The position numbers and the translations under genes were made by a program. A stretch of 8,603 bases of DNA from Gammaproteobacteria bacterium (GTDB lineage: Bacteria > Pseudomonadota > Gammaproteobacteria > Steroidobacterales > Woeseiaceae): assembly GCA_003645495.1 (NCBI GenBank), contig QNFK01000052.1, positions 1-8,603 of the forward strand. The letters run 5' to 3'. Below, piece by piece: positions 5,903 through 8,603 of the stretch (its first letter is position 1; every line of letters starts with the position of its first letter). The notes beneath the pieces were generated by a model. It was not told where the DNA came from and searched no databases. It saw only the letters and a list, made by a program, of their open reading frames with translations.

Positions 5903-7054
5903 ATGCTATTGAAAACACGCACTTCCTTGATTTTCCTGACCATTTGTCTGCAGTTCGTGGCAATAACCGCCATGGCGCAGAACATGCCGGTACCACAGCC
6001 GCCAATTATCGGCGCGAAAAGTTTTCTGTTAATTGACGCCGATACCGGCGCCGAGCTCGGTTCGCTGGAGGCCGATCTGCGTCTTGCGCCGGCGAGCCTG
6101 ACAAAACTGATGACTGCTTATGCGGTTTTTCGCTCACTGAAGGATAATCAGATCGGCCTTGCGGATAGCGTGACCGTTAGCGAAAAAGCCTGGCGAACGC
6201 CCGGCTCAAGAATGTTCATTGAGGTCGGCACCACCGTGGTTGTCGAGGACCTGATACTGGGAATGATTGTGCAGTCCGGCAATGATGCCAGTGTCGCACT
6301 CGCTGAACACATTGGCGGTAGTGAGGCAGTATTCGCCGAATTGATGAATCAGTACGCCGGGCAGCTTGGTATGACCGCGAGCAATTTCAAAAACGCGACC
6401 GGCCTGCCGGACGATGAACACTATTCGACGGCACGTGATCTCGCGATACTTGCACGCGCCATCATTAACGAGTTCCCTGATTACTATGAGTGGTATTCGG
6501 TTCGAAAATTCAAGTACAACGACATCGAGCAACCGAACCGGAACGCGTTGCTATGGCGCGACGATAGTGTGGACGGGATGAAAACCGGGTTTACTGATGA
6601 TGCCGGCTACTGCCTGATATCCTCTGCAAAGCGGGACAACATGCGTATCGTATCCGTCGTATTGGGAACGGCAAGTGCAAAAGTACGCATTGACGGCAGT
6701 CAGGCACTCATAAATTATGGCTTTCGCTTTTTCGAAACGCGACTCCTTTATCGTGCCGGAGAAACCATCACACAAGCACGAATCTGGAAAGCCGCCAATG
6801 AATTTACAGAAATGGGTCTGCCGGATGATCTGTACATCACCATTCCCCGTGGCAGTTACGACGATGTCGAATCCGTCCTGAATATCCCTGCCATTCTCGA
6901 GGCACCGGTCGCAAACGGGCAACCACTTGCCGAACTGCAGGTAAACCTGCATGGCAAAAATCTCGTCAATACATCACTACGCGCACTTGACGAAAACCCT
7001 GAAGGCTCGCTCTGGCAGCGTACACGGGATGGAGTCAAACTCTGGTTCGAGTAA
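5903..7054 (+). CDS. dacA: D-alanyl-D-alanine carboxypeptidase, PBP5/6 family
   Basis: DacA removes the terminal D-Ala from pentapeptide stems of peptidoglycan, limiting cross-linking; it acts in the periplasm tethered to the inner membrane. The 383-residue product has all three active-site motifs of serine penicillin-binding proteins. These are SLTK (Ser65, Lys68), SGN (125-127) and KTG (227-229 in VDGMKTGFTDDAGYC). A signal peptide covers about 1-25, with likely cleavage after AMA. The region after about 275 matches the beta-rich PBP5 C-terminal domain. The end (LWQRTRDGVKLWFE) resembles the amphipathic membrane-anchor helix. I chose ATG 5903; the frame is open to a TTG at 5879, but the ATG gives a compact signal peptide. 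It heads a packed unit with ybeD and lipB. In E. coli the gene follows rlpA directly; here pruA-rsgA lies between. Confidence 0.96.
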   Translation: MLLKTRTSLIFLTICLQFVAITAMAQNMPVPQPPIIGAKSFLLIDADTGAELGSLEADLRLAPASLTKLMTAYAVFRSLKDNQIGLADSVTVSEKAWRTPGSRMFIEVGTTVVVEDLILGMIVQSGNDASVALAEHIGGSEAVFAELMNQYAGQLGMTASNFKNATGLPDDEHYSTARDLAILARAIINEFPDYYEWYSVRKFKYNDIEQPNRNALLWRDDSVDGMKTGFTDDAGYCLISSAKRDNMRIVSVVLGTASAKVRIDGSQALINYGFRFFETRLLYRAGETITQARIWKAANEFTEMGLPDDLYITIPRGSYDDVESVLNIPAILEAPVANGQPLAELQVNLHGKNLVNTSLRALDENPEGSLWQRTRDGVKLWFE

Positions 7055-7321
7055 ATGAGTGAAAGCGAATCACTATTAACATTTCCCTGCAGTTTCCCCA
7101 TAAAAATAATGGGGCGCGATGAGGAAAGTTTTCGTCATTCGGCGGTGCTGCTGGTTGAACAACACGCCGGGAAACTTCCGGATGATGCTATAAGTATTTC
7201 GACCAGCCGCAATGGCAATTTCCTGTCAATTACGATTACTATCCAGGCGCAAAGTCAGGAACAGCTGGACAAAATCTACAATGATTTAAGCGATCACGAA
7301 GCAGTACTGGTTGCGCTATGA
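7055..7321 (+). CDS. ybeD: YbeD/DUF493 family small protein
   Basis: The 88-residue product matches YbeD of E. coli (87 residues). It has the family start LLTFPCSFPIKIMG, the central SRNGNFLSITITIQA strand region and the LDKIYNDLSDHEAVLVAL end. The family has an ACT-like alpha/beta fold and no established biochemical role; its constant position between dacA and lipB suggests a link to lipoylation or to envelope functions, but this is inference. The start codon follows the dacA stop with no gap (TAAATG), and its own stop overlaps lipB by 4 bp. No strong ribosome site is seen, so translation probably depends on coupling to dacA. Confidence 0.93.
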   Translation: MSESESLLTFPCSFPIKIMGRDEESFRHSAVLLVEQHAGKLPDDAISISTSRNGNFLSITITIQAQSQEQLDKIYNDLSDHEAVLVAL

Positions 7322-7986
7322 CACTTCCCGCCAGCAGCAATGCAGAAACGGAAGTGATCGTCGTTCGTTCACTGGGGCTGCAGGAATACGAACCACTCTG
7401 GCGTGCAATGCAGCAATTTACGGATACGCGCACGCCATCAACGCCGGACGAAATCTGGTTCACCGAGCACCCGCCGGTTTTCACACTTGGGCTAAATGCC
7501 AGTCGCGATCATTTGCTGGCGCCCGGTGATATACCGGTTATACAGATTGATCGTGGCGGGCAGGTAACCTATCACGGTCCGGGTCAGCTGATGATCTATC
7601 CGCTGATCGATCTGAAGCGTAGCCGACTCGGCGTTCGCGATCTCGTTACCGCGCTGGAGCAGACTGTCGTCGATCTCTGCGCAGATTTTGCTATTGAGGC
7701 CTGCAGCAGGAGCGATGCACCCGGCGTTTACGTGCAGGAAAAAAAAATTGCCAGTGTCGGCTTGCGGGTTAGGCGTGGTGCCAGTTATCACGGCATGGCT
7801 CTCAATACAGATGTTGACCTGGAGCCGTTTTCCCGCATTAATCCCTGTGGATTCAGTGATTTAGAAGTAACAGATCTTGCAACCGTCGGCGTCACGGAAG
7901 GGCGGGGTGAAATCCAGGCACGTGTGCAGAACCACTTGCTGCGACATTTGCGACTGCAGGACAAGCAGATCGTCAGCGATTGTTGA
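7318..7986 (+). CDS. lipB: Octanoyl-[acyl-carrier-protein]:protein octanoyltransferase LipB
   Basis: LipB transfers octanoate from acyl carrier protein to a lysine of lipoyl domains (pyruvate and 2-oxoglutarate dehydrogenases, glycine cleavage H protein), the first step of lipoate synthesis in the cytosol. In the 222-residue product the signature DRGGQVTYHGPGQLMIYPL covers 78-96. The catalytic Lys143 lies in VQEKKIASVGLRVRRG, followed by SYHGMALN and the catalytic Cys177 in INPCGFSD. Length fits the family. The ATG overlaps the ybeD stop (ATGA), and no separate ribosome site is evident. LipA, which would insert the sulphur atoms and usually follows lipB, is absent from the next position. The coding end overlaps murU on the opposite strand by 14 bp. 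Confidence 0.96.
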   Translation: MTLPASSNAETEVIVVRSLGLQEYEPLWRAMQQFTDTRTPSTPDEIWFTEHPPVFTLGLNASRDHLLAPGDIPVIQIDRGGQVTYHGPGQLMIYPLIDLKRSRLGVRDLVTALEQTVVDLCADFAIEACSRSDAPGVYVQEKKIASVGLRVRRGASYHGMALNTDVDLEPFSRINPCGFSDLEVTDLATVGVTEGRGEIQARVQNHLLRHLRLQDKQIVSDC

Positions 7987-8603
7987 GCCTGTCGAGGCGT
8001 TCCGGCGTACCGACGTCTTCCCAAACACCTTTATAAACACTGCCGCCAAGCCGGCCTTCTGCGGCAGCTGCAAAAAGCATAGGCGCCAACGAGTAGCGCC
8101 CGTCTTTTGAGCCTGCAAAAAATTCCGGCCGGTAATGTGCGACACAACCAAACATTAGTTGCGGTTCGCTAACTTTTGCTACTTTGCCGTCGACTAGATC
8201 AAAATCGCCTTTGGTTCTGTACGCCGGCGTTGGAACAAGCACGAGGTGTCCTTGTTCGCCATCCTTGAATTCTATTTCAGGCAACGTCATTTCAGTGTAG
8301 ATATCTGCGTTGACCACCCAGAACGGGGCATCTCCCAATGTTGGCAGGGCCTTGTGAATGCCGCCGCCAGTTTCCAATACGTTGTCATACTCAGGGCTGT
8401 AAACGACCTGCAGGCCGAACTGCTGCCCGGAACCGACATGCTCAACAATTTGCTCACCCAGCCAACCCAGGTTTATCACAACAGTGTTCACACCGGCTTT
8501 CGCGAGCATCCGCAGATGGCGATCGATAAGGCGCTCGCCCTGCACTTCTATCAGCGCTTTGGGTGTCGTGTCAGTCAGCGGCCTGAGTCGCTCACCACGA
8601 CCC
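7973..8603 (-). CDS. murU: N-acetylmuramate alpha-1-phosphate uridylyltransferase MurU (5' end outside window)
   Basis: MurU makes UDP-MurNAc from MurNAc-1-phosphate, the last step of the AmgK-MurU peptidoglycan recycling shortcut that bypasses de novo (fosfomycin-sensitive) synthesis. It is a cytosolic sugar nucleotidyltransferase. About 209 codons are visible; the frame runs off the right edge, where GRGERLRPLTDTTPKALIEVQG is the end of the nucleotide-binding signature (the missing start should read like MKAMILAAG). Other matching blocks are GVNTVVINLGWLGEQIVEHVG, ETGGGIHKALP, the metal-binding-type Asp in VVNADIYT, and the C-terminal GVWEDVGTPERLDRLN. A GTG at 8545 is internal. Other small sugar nucleotidyltransferases (RfbA/GalU/HddC-like) are the alternative, but the WLG..I..H and VGTPERL blocks and cell-wall context favour MurU. 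AmgK would be expected upstream, beyond the window. Confidence 0.85.
   Translation of the reverse strand, partial: GRGERLRPLTDTTPKALIEVQGERLIDRHLRMLAKAGVNTVVINLGWLGEQIVEHVGSGQQFGLQVVYSPEYDNVLETGGGIHKALPTLGDAPFWVVNADIYTEMTLPEIEFKDGEQGHLVLVPTPAYRTKGDFDLVDGKVAKVSEPQLMFGCVAHYRPEFFAGSKDGRYSLAPMLFAAAAEGRLGGSVYKGVWEDVGTPERLDRLNNR

Noticed and set aside
1..8603. CRISPR array, tRNA, rRNA, riboswitch, toxin-antitoxin or defence genes
   Set aside because: No regularly spaced direct repeats, cloverleaf-like sequence or relevant protein family was seen on either strand; the window is almost fully occupied by housekeeping genes.

Overview
The window looks like chromosomal DNA of a gammaproteobacterium and is mostly a cell-wall gene neighbourhood. 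The gene order rodA-mltB-rlpA ... dacA-ybeD-lipB is the elongation/peptidoglycan cluster of that class, and the proteins resemble Escherichia coli, Pseudomonas and Xanthomonas homologues. The repeat between rlpA and rsgA has the TAGGAGC...GCGAT architecture of REP elements in Pseudomonas and Xanthomonas relatives. Base composition is moderate in GC and looks even throughout. I cannot name a genus; an environmental lineage such as the Woeseia/Steroidobacter/Xanthomonadales side is only a guess.

Layout, left to right. Bases 1-2973 (+ strand): the 3' part of rodA (SEDS glycan polymerase), then mltB and rlpA (two lytic transglycosylases), joined by overlaps of 4 and 14 bp. A 137-bp segment bounded by a perfect 15-bp inverted repeat lies inside the first codons of mltB. 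Bases 2974-3105: a structured gap between convergent genes holding a REP/REPIN-like inverted doublet. Bases 3106-5724 (- strand): pruA (1-pyrroline-5-carboxylate dehydrogenase) followed by an RsgA2-like ribosome-assembly GTPase, 6 bp apart. Bases 5725-5902: a short divergent intergenic region with weak promoter candidates. Bases 5903-7986 (+ strand): dacA (PBP5-type D,D-carboxypeptidase), ybeD and lipB (octanoyltransferase), tightly packed. Bases 7973-8603 (- strand): murU, cut by the window end, overlapping the lipB stop convergently.

How they work together: RodA polymerises glycan strands, MltB and RlpA cleave or trim them, DacA trims pentapeptide stems, and MurU activates recycled MurNAc-1-phosphate to UDP-MurNAc. 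LipB attaches octanoate to lipoyl domains, and YbeD is its usual small neighbour. The pruA-rsgA pair is the foreign element in this order: it splits rlpA from dacA, which are adjacent in E. coli.

I do not see a novel defence, secretion or mobile system here. The most unusual features are the inverted-repeat element inside the mltB signal-peptide region and the REP-like doublet.
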